DNA from: DAOVXM01 sp963746255
Lineage (GTDB): Bacteria > Chloroflexota > Anaerolineae > Anaerolineales > UBA4823
Length of the DNA stretch: 64,000 nt
Direction: 5' to 3'
NCBI GenBank assembly: GCA_963746255.1
Contig: CAVVAJ010000005.1
Location: forward strand, 248,001-312,000
The stretch's first letter is position 1, and every line of letters begins with the position of its first letter. The translations under genes were made by a program, and so were the position numbers. The notes beneath the pieces are model-generated. The model was not told the DNA's origin. It saw nothing but the letters and a program-made list of their open reading frames with translations, and ran no database searches. Of the stretch, positions 45,288 through 54,192 are shown one piece after another.

Positions 45288-45671
45288 ATGGTCTCAAAAC
45301 AAAGAACAGAACGGATTGCCGAGCGAATCCGTAACGAATTCTCGGAAATGTTGATTTATGATATCTCTGATCCAAGACTAGAAGGCGTCTCGATCACCGA
45401 TGTGAATGTTGATCGGGAATTAGCGTTTGCCTCAATCTATGTTTCAGCATTAGAGGGATCTGTGAGAACTGAGGAGATATTGGCAGGATTAGAAAGCGCT
45501 CGTGGTTATTTGCGGCGTGAGTTGTCTCAACGCGTCAATCTCCGCTCATTCCCTCACTTACGTTTCTATTGGGATCCAACATTTGAACGCGCAGAGCACA
45601 TCGACCGTTTGATCGCTTCTCTCCAGGAAGAACCATCTACAGATGAGAAGGGGCAGGATTCAATTGAGTAG
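45288..45671 (+). CDS. rbfA: ribosome-binding factor A
   Basis: 127 aa. RTERIAERIRNEFSEMLIYD, DPRLEGVSITDVNVDRELAFASIYVS and RVNLRSFPHLRFYWDPTFER are typical of RbfA, which matures the 16S rRNA 5' end and the 30S subunit. It overlaps the start of nrnA. GAGGAG is 14 bases before the ATG. Confidence 0.94.
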   Translation: MVSKQRTERIAERIRNEFSEMLIYDISDPRLEGVSITDVNVDRELAFASIYVSALEGSVRTEEILAGLESARGYLRRELSQRVNLRSFPHLRFYWDPTFERAEHIDRLIASLQEEPSTDEKGQDSIE

Positions 45672-46653
45672 AACTACCGTCACTAAAATTGGGAGAAGCA
45701 TAAAGGATGCTGAACGAATCCTTTTGATTTCCCATATACGTCCAGATGGTGATGCAGTTGGCTCATTATTGGGATTTGGGCTTGCATTAAAAGCGGTTGG
45801 TAAAAATGTACAACTAGTACTTGCAGACGGCATTCCAAGTACATATAAACATTTAAATGGTTGGGATTTGGTAAGAAAACAACCTGTCGAGAGTTATGAT
45901 TTGTCAATTGTTCTCGACTGTTCAGATATCTACAGAGCAGGCGAGTTTTACCAGGGTTATAAAAACCCGGACATCAACATTGATCACCATAAAACCAACC
46001 TCTTCTTCGCCGAAATAAATCTTGTTGACCAAAAAGCAGTCGCGACAGCAGAAATTATCGCCCAACATCTGGATGACTGGGATTTGCCCCTCGAGCAAGC
46101 TGTGGCTGATGCATTGCTCACGGGTTTGATAACAGATAGTTTGGGCTTCCGTACAGGCAATATGTCTCCCGATGCGTTCCGAACAGCGGCTAAGTTGCTA
46201 GAGGCAAGCAACAGCTTATCATATCTATACAATAAAGCCTTGATAAACCGTACATATGAAGCGACGAAATTGTGGGGAGCAGGTTTAACTAGTTTACAAC
46301 GTGAAGGTCTATTAGTATGGACAACGCTTACATTGAAAGATCGTCGAAATTCTGGCTACCCGGGCAATGATGACGCAGACATTGTCAATATATTATCTTC
46401 GATCGATGATGCTAAGGTATCGATTGTTTTCGTGGAACAGCCATACGATAAGGTAAAGGTAAGCTGGCGGGCTGAACCTGACATTGATATCACACCCCTA
46501 GCGCTTTTCTTTGGTGGGGGTGGACATCCTGCAGCTGCGGGTGCAGAAATTTCTGGTGATATTAATTCCGTACGCTCGCAGGTGCTGGAGAAAACACAAG
46601 ATCTAATTGCAGATGTAATAATAAAAAGTCAGGAAATAATAGGATCACTATGA
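45643..46653 (+). CDS. nrnA: DHH-family NrnA-like oligoribonuclease/pAp phosphatase
   Basis: 336 aa. ISHIRPDGDAVGSLLGFGLAL is the first DHH motif, IVLDCSD the second and NIDHHKTN the DHH itself. The DHHA1 end has FFGGGGHPAAAGAEI. NrnA degrades nanoRNAs and dephosphorylates pAp. Starts at 45643 (overlapping rbfA by 29 bases) or TTG 45664, which has AAGGGG upstream; both keep the domain whole. The last four bases overlap truB (ATGA). Confidence 0.92.
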   Translation: MRRGRIQLSRTTVTKIGRSIKDAERILLISHIRPDGDAVGSLLGFGLALKAVGKNVQLVLADGIPSTYKHLNGWDLVRKQPVESYDLSIVLDCSDIYRAGEFYQGYKNPDINIDHHKTNLFFAEINLVDQKAVATAEIIAQHLDDWDLPLEQAVADALLTGLITDSLGFRTGNMSPDAFRTAAKLLEASNSLSYLYNKALINRTYEATKLWGAGLTSLQREGLLVWTTLTLKDRRNSGYPGNDDADIVNILSSIDDAKVSIVFVEQPYDKVKVSWRAEPDIDITPLALFFGGGGHPAAAGAEISGDINSVRSQVLEKTQDLIADVIIKSQEIIGSL

Positions 46654-47567
46654 ATAAAGAAGACTCTATCAAAAACATTGTATCTGGGGTGCTCGTTGTA
46701 GATAAACCGGTTGGCATGTCGTCCCATGACGTGGTACAAGTCATTCGCCGGGGTACTGGCATACGGCGCGCTGGGCATACAGGGACATTAGACCCCCGGG
46801 CTTCGGGTGTTTTGGTTGTTTTGATCGGACCAGCCGTAAGGTTGAGCGAATTTGTCTCAGCATCCGATAAGCGTTATCAAGCAACTATTCGCTTAGGAAG
46901 TTCAACGGAAACATACGATGCCGAAGGCGAAATTACAATGACCGGTGCATCTATTGAAGATATTTCCGAGGAAGGATTTTCTGATGTGCTGCAAAATTAC
47001 ATCGGCGAGATTGAACAGGTACCGCCACCATATTCCGCAGTCAAAGTGAAAGGTCGCAAAGCATATGAGATGGCGCGTAAAGGTGAAGAAGTAAAACTCG
47101 AACCCCGGACTATCAACGTATTTAGCCTAGAAGTACTTGAATGGATGCCTCCCGAAGTAGTGATTGACGTATATTGTTCTTCAGGTACATATGTTAGGTC
47201 ATTGGCGAATGACCTTGGAGAAGAACTGGGCTGTGGTGCTCACTTGATCGGATTGAGACGGACAAAAAGTGGCCGCTTTACATTACGAGATGCAATACCA
47301 CTGCGTCGATTGCAGGAAGCATTTGACGCCGGTGATTGGTACAACCATCTAATCCCTGCGGCGGAAGCCCTTGGAGATTGGCCGATGGTAGAACTTGATG
47401 GTGATCAGGTCGAGTTGGTGCGGCATGGGCATCGGGTGATTGCCACAACAGAGGTTACTTCAGGATGGGTTAGAGGGGTGAGCCAGCAAGGTGATTTGGT
47501 AGCTCTGTTGGAGCATGTTGTAGATTCTGATGAATGGCAGCCCAGGAAAGTCTTTTTCCAATCTTAG
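46650..47567 (+). CDS. truB: tRNA pseudouridine(55) synthase
   Basis: 305 aa. GVLVVDKPVGMSSHDVV, RRAGHTGTLDPRASGVLVVLIG (with the catalytic Asp), KRYQATIRLGSSTETYDAEG and SGTYVRSLANDLGEELG are TruB motifs. A C-terminal PUA-like region follows (WPMVELDGDQVELVRHGH). Makes pseudouridine 55 in the tRNA T loop. Coupled to nrnA by a 4-base overlap. Confidence 0.96.
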   Translation: MNKEDSIKNIVSGVLVVDKPVGMSSHDVVQVIRRGTGIRRAGHTGTLDPRASGVLVVLIGPAVRLSEFVSASDKRYQATIRLGSSTETYDAEGEITMTGASIEDISEEGFSDVLQNYIGEIEQVPPPYSAVKVKGRKAYEMARKGEEVKLEPRTINVFSLEVLEWMPPEVVIDVYCSSGTYVRSLANDLGEELGCGAHLIGLRRTKSGRFTLRDAIPLRRLQEAFDAGDWYNHLIPAAEALGDWPMVELDGDQVELVRHGHRVIATTEVTSGWVRGVSQQGDLVALLEHVVDSDEWQPRKVFFQS

Positions 47568-47579
47568 CCTGAGGACCGG

Positions 47580-48503
47580 ATGGGCCATCACCGCTCCCTC
47601 GAGGAACTGCTACTAAATAAATCCTGGTTAACCATAGGATCATTTGATGGTGTCCATCGCGGGCACCAAGAAATATTGAAGCACCTAACATCAGATAAGA
47701 ACAAGCAGCATAGACCGGTAGTTGTTCTCACATTTTTTCCGCATCCTGCAATCGTCTTGGGGAGAAGGAAGGAGCCCTTTTACATTAACACTCCGGAAGA
47801 GCGGGCAGAATTGCTCATTGAATACGGAGCGGATCATGTAATAACCCAAACCTTCGATCTTGAAATTGCCAAGATACCGGCGATTACTTTTGTCGAATCC
47901 CTACAGTGGTATTTAGGTTTTGAAAAGCTGGTTGTCGGACCGGACTTTGCCCTCGGCCATAACCGTGAGGGCGATATCCAATTTCTGCGTACAGCAGGTA
48001 ATAAATTTGGCTATTCTGTTGATGTGGTGTCACCATATCAAGTTGCGAGCGTTGTAGTATCTTCAAGCGATATTCGTAAATTAATCAGAGAAGGATCTGT
48101 TGAGAAAGCGGCATTATTTTTGGGACGCCCATTCTTCCTAAGAGGCACTGTTGTACCAGGTGATGCCCGCGGCAGGTTAATTGGTTTTCCGACAGCAAAT
48201 CTGAATACTTGGAATGAACGTGCAGTCCCCAAACCAGGTGTTTACGCGTGTATAGTACAGTTTGGAGATACTAATTTCAAAGCGGTCACCAATATTGGTT
48301 ACCGGCCGACATTTAACAATAAACCAGAAAAGCCACTTGTGGAAACACATCTTCTAGACTTCAATGACGATATCTATGGAGATGAAATCCAAATTGATTT
48401 TATACAGCGACTACGGGATGAAATTCGCTTCCCGGGAATTGATTACCTGATATCTCAAATCGAGGATGATATTTCGCACGCACGCCAGATATTTGAAAAT
48501 TAA
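47580..48503 (+). CDS. ribF: bifunctional riboflavin kinase/FAD synthetase
   Basis: 307 aa. The N-terminal FAD synthetase has SFDGVHRGHQEILK (nucleotidyltransferase HxGH-like) and VVGPDFALGHNREGD, with SSSDIRKLIREGSVEKA in the linker. The C-terminal kinase has GDARGRLIGFPTANL and ETHLLDFNDDIYG. Makes FMN and then FAD. 12 bases after truB; last intact gene of the nusA operon. Confidence 0.95.
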   Translation: MGHHRSLEELLLNKSWLTIGSFDGVHRGHQEILKHLTSDKNKQHRPVVVLTFFPHPAIVLGRRKEPFYINTPEERAELLIEYGADHVITQTFDLEIAKIPAITFVESLQWYLGFEKLVVGPDFALGHNREGDIQFLRTAGNKFGYSVDVVSPYQVASVVVSSSDIRKLIREGSVEKAALFLGRPFFLRGTVVPGDARGRLIGFPTANLNTWNERAVPKPGVYACIVQFGDTNFKAVTNIGYRPTFNNKPEKPLVETHLLDFNDDIYGDEIQIDFIQRLRDEIRFPGIDYLISQIEDDISHARQIFEN

Positions 48504-48538
48504 AATCCAGCTAAGCAATAACTAGAGTTGATATCTCT

Positions 48539-49150
48539 TTAGATACTCGCCCCATGTATAGGTAAGGGATTGATTAGGAGGAATGTACTGCGGTTGATCA
48601 GGCAACATATTATGCTCGCTGTGATCACTAACCAACCCGGTAAAAATATTATCGTACTAAAAAGAACTATTGGCAGTACCAAAACTCCAGTGACAAACCA
48701 ACAAACCGGTCTTCTCAGCATTAAAGTGAAGCTGTTCCATAGAGCATAATGCAGGTTTGGTTGCGATTGTTCAAAGATCAGCGGCAAGATATACATTTGT
48801 GCTATAGACCAATTGAATAAGATGGCAAGCAACCCTCCTGAGATCCATACGTTAGAAAACGTATCGCTCTGGTAAACATATGATAAAAATATCGCAGGTA
48901 CAATTAAAAAAATTGCGTTTAGCAGGAACCAGCACCAGCTGACTCAGAAAAATGAACGAAAACCGACAAAGAATGTTTCCCATCCGGTATACCTACCGTG
49001 GGCAAGTTTATAGGTTGTATAAAATAGTCCTGCTTATGCGGGTGGTGCGGTGATAATGAGCAAGGTGATTCCTAGCCACAACACATTGATAACCTTTAAC
49101 TGAAAGATGTTATCTGTTGCGTCGATTGTCCACCCTCTTAGTCCACTCAT
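48539..49150 (-). pseudogene. decayed DUF624/YesV-like membrane protein gene
   Basis: One uninterrupted frame of 204 codons from ATG 49150 (GAGG upstream) is broken by TAA at codon 39 (49034-49036) and TGA at codon 69 (48944-48946). The rest reads as a multi-helix membrane protein: NVLWLGITLLIITAPPA, AGLFYTTYKLAHGRYTGWET, WCWFLLNAIFLIVPAIFL and later hydrophobic segments. The P-A-x-A-x-L-F-Y string after helix 1 is typical of DUF624. No frameshift, only nonsense changes, so this looks like a genuine recent pseudogene. Confidence 0.8.
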
Positions 49151-49279
49151 GAGTGGGATTTCCTCATTTTCGAAATGATGGCCTGCTGGAATTGATCAAC
49201 TTATGTTTTTCTAAGGCGGCGGATAATAACATGCAGCTTTATCCAATAATTTATTTGAACCATTTTCCGGGAGGTGTGC

Positions 49280-50074
49280 ATGCAGAATTATTTAGATTTG
49301 CTTGACCAAATACTCACATATGGAGCGGAGAAAGCGGACCGGACCGGGACAGGAACCAAGTCCGTATTCGGTTATCAAATGCGGTTTGATCTAACAAACG
49401 GCTTTCCTTTATTGACAACGAAAAAAATTCACCTAAAATCTGTAATTTACGAGCTCTTATGGTTTTTAAGCGGGGAATCCAATATTAGTTTTTTACAAGA
49501 CCATGGTGTCCAGATATGGAATGAATGGGCGGATGACGAGGGGGAATTAGGACCCGTTTATGGTGTACAATGGCGCACTTGGAGAACGTCTGACGGGAGA
49601 GTGATTGATCAGATCACTCAAGTAATAAACCAAATCAGGGATAATCCTGATTCTAGAAGGTTGGTGGTCAGCGCGTGGAATGTCGGCGAACTGGATAAGA
49701 TGGCATTACCTCCTTGCCATGTATTGTTTCAATTTTACATCGCAAATGGGCGCTTATCGTGCCAGCTATACCAACGATCAGCTGATGTATTCCTCGGAGT
49801 CCCTTTCAACATTGCCTCTTACGCTTTGTTGACAATGATGGTGGCCCAGGTTTGCAACCTAACACCTGGAGAGTTCATCCATACGCTTGGAGATGCACAT
49901 CTATACTTAAACCACCTTGATCAAGCACAACTTCAAATATCCCGCGAACCGTACCCAAGCCCACAAATGCGGCTGAACAGCGAAGTTCAATCCATATTTG
50001 ATTTTAAGTACGGTGATTTCGATCTCATAAACTACCAAGCGCATCCCCACATAAAAGCGGAGATTTCAGTTTGA
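49280..50074 (+). CDS. thyA: thymidylate synthase
   Basis: 264 aa, the same length as E. coli ThyA. DRTGTGTKSVFGYQMRFDL, LLWFLSGESN, GPVYGVQWR and ALPPCHVLFQFY with catalytic Cys146 in the E. coli numbering. Converts dUMP to dTMP using methylene-tetrahydrofolate. The frame opens two codons earlier at GTG 49274, but GGGAGG and the family numbering favour the ATG at 49280. The stop overlaps the TTG start of folA. Confidence 0.96.
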   Translation: MQNYLDLLDQILTYGAEKADRTGTGTKSVFGYQMRFDLTNGFPLLTTKKIHLKSVIYELLWFLSGESNISFLQDHGVQIWNEWADDEGELGPVYGVQWRTWRTSDGRVIDQITQVINQIRDNPDSRRLVVSAWNVGELDKMALPPCHVLFQFYIANGRLSCQLYQRSADVFLGVPFNIASYALLTMMVAQVCNLTPGEFIHTLGDAHLYLNHLDQAQLQISREPYPSPQMRLNSEVQSIFDFKYGDFDLINYQAHPHIKAEISV

Positions 50075-50589
50075 AGGTATCAATAATCGTTGCCTTCGAT
50101 CAGGAACGCGGTATCGGTCGGGACGGAGTACTGCCCTGGCATTTAGCCGCTGATATGAAACGCTTCCGAAACTTGACAATGGGCCATATGCTCATCGTTG
50201 GCAGAAAAACATACGAATCGATTGGTGGTAATTTGGCTGGAAGGGTTATGGTAATTCTTACCAAGCAGGATAATTACCATGCCCCGGGCTGCGAAATCGC
50301 AAACTCAATCCAACAAGCTCTTGATATTGCTACCGCACATGGCGAATCAGAAGTGTTCGTAATAGGGGGCGCCGATATCTACCAAATTGCCTTGCCTTTT
50401 ACCGGGCGGATTTATTTGACGCGCGTCCATGCTACGACAGATTCTGATACGTTTTTCCCAAAGATAGATCCCAGTGATTGGGAAGAAGAAGTACAGGAGT
50501 TTATCCGTGCGGATGAAAAAAACGACTATGCTCATACTTTTTCAGAGCTCAGCAGGCTGGGATCCGCTAAAAGTCTGAACTTGCCTTGA
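50071..50589 (+). CDS. folA: dihydrofolate reductase
   Basis: 172 aa. SIIVAFDQERGIGRDGVLPWHLAADMKRFR, with the active-site acidic residue in the helix after PWHL, VGRKTYESIG, and EVFVIGGADIYQIALPF. Regenerates tetrahydrofolate used by thyA. TTG start overlapping the thyA stop, so translationally coupled. Its stop codon lies inside the -35 region of the following promoter. Confidence 0.95.
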   Translation: MKVSIIVAFDQERGIGRDGVLPWHLAADMKRFRNLTMGHMLIVGRKTYESIGGNLAGRVMVILTKQDNYHAPGCEIANSIQQALDIATAHGESEVFVIGGADIYQIALPFTGRIYLTRVHATTDSDTFFPKIDPSDWEEEVQEFIRADEKNDYAHTFSELSRLGSAKSLNLP

Positions 50590-50613
50590 CAATCGGGATG
50601 TTTTGCGTATAAT
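50586..50613 (+). promoter_or_regulatory. consensus sigma-70 promoter for the trpB2 leader
   Basis: TTGACA (50586-50591), 16-base spacer, TATAAT (50608-50613): perfect hexamers. The predicted start near 50620 lies about 30 bases before the T-box specifier loop. Confidence 0.85.
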
Positions 50614-50644
50614 CCCATTCAACATAATAAATTAATTCTTTGAA

Positions 50645-50960
50645 AAGGATGAGTAGGCTTCAATTCGGCAGTTCAGAGAGTGGGAAACTGGTGAAAGCCC
50701 ACCTGACCGACGAAGCTGAATGGACCTTGGAGTTGCAGGGTGAAAGAGTTACTCGAGTAGCCTGAGCCGGAGCTGCCACCGTTACCAAGGCAAAAGGTAT
50801 AATCCACTCCATGTTGGGTGGCCGTACCTGATCAGAGTGAGGCTGGCCTCTTTCCCGTCGCATCACCGGCGGGATTTTTCGTTAAAGGCTGCCTAAGTTG
50901 GGTGGCACCACGGACCAATAAGCGTTCGTCCCAAATGGGATGAACGCTTTTTCTTTCTTA
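50645..50960 (+). promoter_or_regulatory. T-box leader, tryptophan-type (UGG specifier)
   Basis: AGTA at 50652-50655 faces GAA at 50718-50720, followed by the specifier TGG (50721-50723), a tryptophan codon. The conserved T-box GGGTGGCACCACGG is at 50900-50913. The terminator is the long stem AAGCGTTCGTCCC/GGGATGAACGCTT (50920-50949) followed by a T-rich tail to about 50960. Downstream gene is trpB2. Uncharged tRNA-Trp should raise its expression. Confidence 0.92.
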
Positions 50961-51077
50961 TCGGAATGCTGCAAAGATGACGGAGTTCAATAAATCATTT
51001 ATCAGAAGACTTCCTTCTAACTCTAGATTTGTCTGTGACATGGTTAGAGTGCTTGAGGAGAGGACATATTGTCAGGA

Positions 51078-51140
51078 TAGATTTCTAGGCGGTCATGAAT
51101 CAACCAGATCATTCAGCAATTATACAGGTGTAGAAATCTA
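51078..51140 (+). promoter_or_regulatory. inverted repeat in the trpB2 leader
   Basis: TAGATTTCTA (51078-51087) and TAGAAATCTA (51131-51140) are perfect complements 43 bases apart, downstream of the T-box terminator and 40 bases before a tiny ORF. Possible second regulatory structure; function unknown. Confidence 0.45.
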
Positions 51141-51180
51141 GGAGCTGGCGATATCAAACATTATCTAAAGGAGGTAAACG

Positions 51181-51237
51181 ATGGCTTATTGGCGAATATA
51201 CTCTTCACGTAATATGTATGTTACTCATACCCACTAG
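51181..51237 (+). CDS. tiny ORF, 18 codons, possible leader peptide
   Basis: Encodes MAYWRIYSSRNMYVTHTH behind a near-perfect ribosome site AAAGGAGGT placed five bases before the ATG. It has one Trp at codon 4. It lies between the tryptophan T-box and trpB2. No homologue recognised; a translated leader peptide is an inference. Confidence 0.4.
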   Translation: MAYWRIYSSRNMYVTHTH

Positions 51238-51320
51238 TTGATGGTTTACTTATCTATTGCACATTATCACTGAAGGAATTACCACTTGTGCAAATGAATT
51301 AACAAAGGAGGTCTTTTACT

Positions 51321-51338
51321 ATGAGGCAAATCTTATAA
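51321..51338 (+). CDS. mini-ORF, 5 codons, possible leader peptide
   Basis: MRQIL then TAA, behind AAAGGAGG spaced about nine bases before the ATG, 90 bases upstream of the trpB2 start. A hairpin TTGACA/TGTCAA follows at 51367-51383. Could be a ribosome-stalling or standby site rather than a functional peptide. Confidence 0.3.
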   Translation: MRQIL

Positions 51339-51428
51339 TCAAGACACAAGCTCAAATGATCATGATTTGACACCTATTGTCAAAAACAAGGTTCCAGAAA
51401 CCCAATTCAATAATTGGAGGCAAATAAA

Positions 51429-52811
51429 ATGTCAGAACAATATAGCTTCAATCTAAGTAATAGTGACTTACCTCGGCAGTGGTACAACATCAATGCGGAT
51501 TCACCGGTTCCCCCGAATCCTGTATTGAATCCCCAAACATTGGAGAATGTAACTCCTGAGTTTTTGTCGGTTCTTTTCCCAATGGAATTAATCATGCAGG
51601 AGGTTAGTACTGATAGGTATATTGATATACCCGAGGAAGTGGCAGAGATCTATAAACTATACCGCCCGACTCCCCTTATGAGAGCCCGCAGGCTCGAGAA
51701 AGCTCTCGGGACTCCTGCTCACATCTATTATAAAAATGAGGGCGTATCTCCTGCTGGCAGCCACAAACCGAATACGGCTATACCACAAGCCTTTTACAAT
51801 AAAGTGGAAGGAACCAAGGCGCTTACAACTGAGACAGGTGCCGGGCAATGGGGGTCAGCATTGGCTTTGGCATGTAATTTTTTTGATATCGATGTCGAAG
51901 TTTACATGGTCAAGGTATCCTATAACCAAAAACCATATCGGCGCATCATGATGGAGACTTATGGTGCCCAAGTATTTGCCAGTCCAACTGCGAAGACGAG
52001 CTTTGGAAAATCCGTCTTGGCTGACGACCCCGATAGCCCCGGTTCGTTAGGTATCGCGATCTCTGAAGCGGTTGAGGTTGCCGTAACCTCAGGGGGAGCA
52101 AAGAAATACAGTTTGGGATCCGTGCTGAATCATGTGCTTATGCACCAATCTGTGATTGGAGAAGAGGCTATCAAACAGATGGAGATGGCGGATGAGTACC
52201 CTGATGTAGTGATTGGATGCGTTGGAGGCGGTTCAAATTTTGCGGGAATTGCTTATCCTTTCCTGCGAGAGAATCTGCTTAACGGTCAAAAGACGCGTTT
52301 TGTGGCGGTCGAACCGGCAGCCACTCCCACTCTCACAAAAGGGAAATTTGCCTTCGATTACGGGGATACCGCGCGAATGGCACCGATTGTCAAGATGTTC
52401 ACTCTCGGCCACAAGTTTGTCCCACCGCCGATCCATGCAGGTGGGCTGAGGTACCATGGTATGGCACCCAGCATTAGTGCTTTGCATGATGCAGGGTATA
52501 TCGATGCGGTGGCAATACCCCAGCTGGCAACTTTTGAAGCTGCACACTTATTCGCCCGCCAGGAGGGCATTATCCCCGCACCAGAGAGTGCCCATGCTAT
52601 CCGAACTGCTATTGATGAAGCTTTGGATGCAAAGGAAAAAGGGGAGAAGCGAGTGATCTTATTCAATTTATCGGGCCACGGGAATTTTGATTTGGCCGCT
52701 TACCAATCATATCTGTCAAATGTTCTACAAGATTATGCTTATCCAGAAGCAGAAATTGCGAAAGCCATGGAACATCTTCCAGACATAAAGCTTGCCACAG
52801 AAAATACTTGA
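51429..52811 (+). CDS. trpB2: TrpB2-type tryptophan synthase beta chain-like PLP enzyme
   Basis: 460 aa. YYKNEGVSPAGSHKPNTAI contains the PLP lysine; ETGAGQWGSALALAC is the active-site loop; GCVGGGSNFAGIAYPF is the phosphate-binding turn. The extended N-terminus and absence of a neighbouring trpA mark the stand-alone TrpB2 family, thought to make tryptophan from indole and serine or serine derivatives. GGAGG seven bases upstream fixes the ATG at 51429 (the frame opens at TTG 51414). Confidence 0.93.
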   Translation: MSEQYSFNLSNSDLPRQWYNINADSPVPPNPVLNPQTLENVTPEFLSVLFPMELIMQEVSTDRYIDIPEEVAEIYKLYRPTPLMRARRLEKALGTPAHIYYKNEGVSPAGSHKPNTAIPQAFYNKVEGTKALTTETGAGQWGSALALACNFFDIDVEVYMVKVSYNQKPYRRIMMETYGAQVFASPTAKTSFGKSVLADDPDSPGSLGIAISEAVEVAVTSGGAKKYSLGSVLNHVLMHQSVIGEEAIKQMEMADEYPDVVIGCVGGGSNFAGIAYPFLRENLLNGQKTRFVAVEPAATPTLTKGKFAFDYGDTARMAPIVKMFTLGHKFVPPPIHAGGLRYHGMAPSISALHDAGYIDAVAIPQLATFEAAHLFARQEGIIPAPESAHAIRTAIDEALDAKEKGEKRVILFNLSGHGNFDLAAYQSYLSNVLQDYAYPEAEIAKAMEHLPDIKLATENT

Positions 52812-52833
52812 TAATTTGCTCCTCCATATAATA

Positions 52834-52875
52834 AAGATACCCGACCAACATTCTGGTGATCGGGTATCTTTAATT
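52834..52875 (+). terminator. intrinsic terminator of trpB2
   Basis: AAAGATACCCGA (52834-52845) and TCGGGTATCTTT (52861-52872) form a 12-bp stem extended by ACCA/TGGT, followed by TTTAATTTG. It also suits the convergent minus-strand gene. Confidence 0.8.
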
Positions 52876-52945
52876 TGCTGATTGTACATTATTTCCTTCG
52901 TAGCCCGACCTCCATACTGCCTACAAACATGATAATGGAATTACA

Positions 52946-54163
52946 CTAGCGGCTACCCAGGGGGAAATTCGCTAAATAATCCTGGACAGCATTAACATGT
53001 CCAACATCATGCTTGACTTTCTCTGACAGGTACCATTTATGTTCTAAGATATGGCAGTACAGCTCTGCTCTATCGACTTGGTCATCTGTTTCTGATCGTA
53101 TAATCCCCAGAATCGGTTCATATCTTTGTGTTAACCAATGATGTGCAGCTACATTGATGGGTACCTCATGACCTTTATCTTGGGAGAGAGTTGCCCGTAA
53201 TTCATGTATCTCATTCATCACGGTCTGAGCTTGGCCTTCTTCTATATCTAGACCCGTTAGTCCAAAAAGCTGATCGCGGTGAAAATTCCGATCAGATACT
53301 ACAATGCGTACTCTGAGCTGGTCGCCGAATTCAGTATCATGCAGCTTTATATCACTAATTGAATATCCGAGTGAGTTGAGTGCTCGAATCCGGTCATTTA
53401 TCCGGTAGTGTTCATCTTTTTTTATGTGCTCGTCTCGCGTGACCTCCTCCCATAATGCTTGATAACGAAGACGGATATACGCTCCGGGATAAGAATGCAG
53501 ATCATCTTTAGGAATACCATCTCTGATGACAATTTCTTCCAGTTCAGCATTTACATTTTCTTCCATGATTTCTAGATCGTGATGGCGCAGAGTGGGAGAA
53601 AAATCTGGACTTATTTCTACAGTTTCAGCATCAACCAAATAGGCACTGAGCGCACCGGCATCACGCCGGAAGAGTGTATTAGAAAGCGAGCAGTCTCCCC
53701 AGTATATACCTGCAAGATGTATCTGGACTAAGAGCCCAGCGATAGCATCCAATAAAAATTTTCGGTAATTCATCAAGTGCTTCTGCACAAATAGGGTCCT
53801 GAAGGGAATGGATCGCTCAAGATAGCGGGTTATTAATATACTGGAAGTATTATTAAGGAGGGCAGGGTAGATATACCCAACCGGAGTAACTGCAGGAAGG
53901 CGCGCTTGTTCAATTTCTGTCAGCAAATTGTATTCAGTCTGGGCGGATCTTCCTGCCATCTGTTTTAATGCATAAATATCCCCGTCGAAATTAATAAACA
54001 GCACCCGATGGCGGGATACACCTGTTGGAACTGTAACTAAGCTGGTGCAGTTGCTGTTATCCCAAGTAGTAAAATGGATATCCCAGGGTAGATGGAGAAA
54101 ATCGGGATATCCTGATTTGATAAAAGTGCTCTCAATCCACTGCTTATTTTGGGTGCTCATCAT
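52946..54163 (-). CDS. DUF4032 protein with kinase-like fold
   Basis: 405 aa. The N-terminal two thirds resemble a lipopolysaccharide/RIO-type kinase: a Lys in DIYALKQMAGRSAQTEYNLL, a catalytic-loop analogue GIYWGDCSLSNTLFRRD and a metal-site analogue AYLVDAETVE. The C-terminal DUF4032 part includes HHDLEIMEENVNAELEEI and DVGHVNAVQDYLANF. The catalytic Asp and Asn are present but the substrate is unknown. ATGATG start (54163 or 54160). Last gene of the Cys-protein/ABC operon, 29 bases after the second ABC gene. Confidence 0.78.
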   Translation of the reverse strand: MMSTQNKQWIESTFIKSGYPDFLHLPWDIHFTTWDNSNCTSLVTVPTGVSRHRVLFINFDGDIYALKQMAGRSAQTEYNLLTEIEQARLPAVTPVGYIYPALLNNTSSILITRYLERSIPFRTLFVQKHLMNYRKFLLDAIAGLLVQIHLAGIYWGDCSLSNTLFRRDAGALSAYLVDAETVEISPDFSPTLRHHDLEIMEENVNAELEEIVIRDGIPKDDLHSYPGAYIRLRYQALWEEVTRDEHIKKDEHYRINDRIRALNSLGYSISDIKLHDTEFGDQLRVRIVVSDRNFHRDQLFGLTGLDIEEGQAQTVMNEIHELRATLSQDKGHEVPINVAAHHWLTQRYEPILGIIRSETDDQVDRAELYCHILEHKWYLSEKVKHDVGHVNAVQDYLANFPLGSR

Positions 54164-54192
54164 AGCGATGCTCTACGATTATTTCCGCGGCT

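Noticed and set aside
48539..48832. small 97-codon membrane protein gene
   Set aside because: The same frame continues upstream through two stop codons to a proper start at 49150, so it is the end of a pseudogene.
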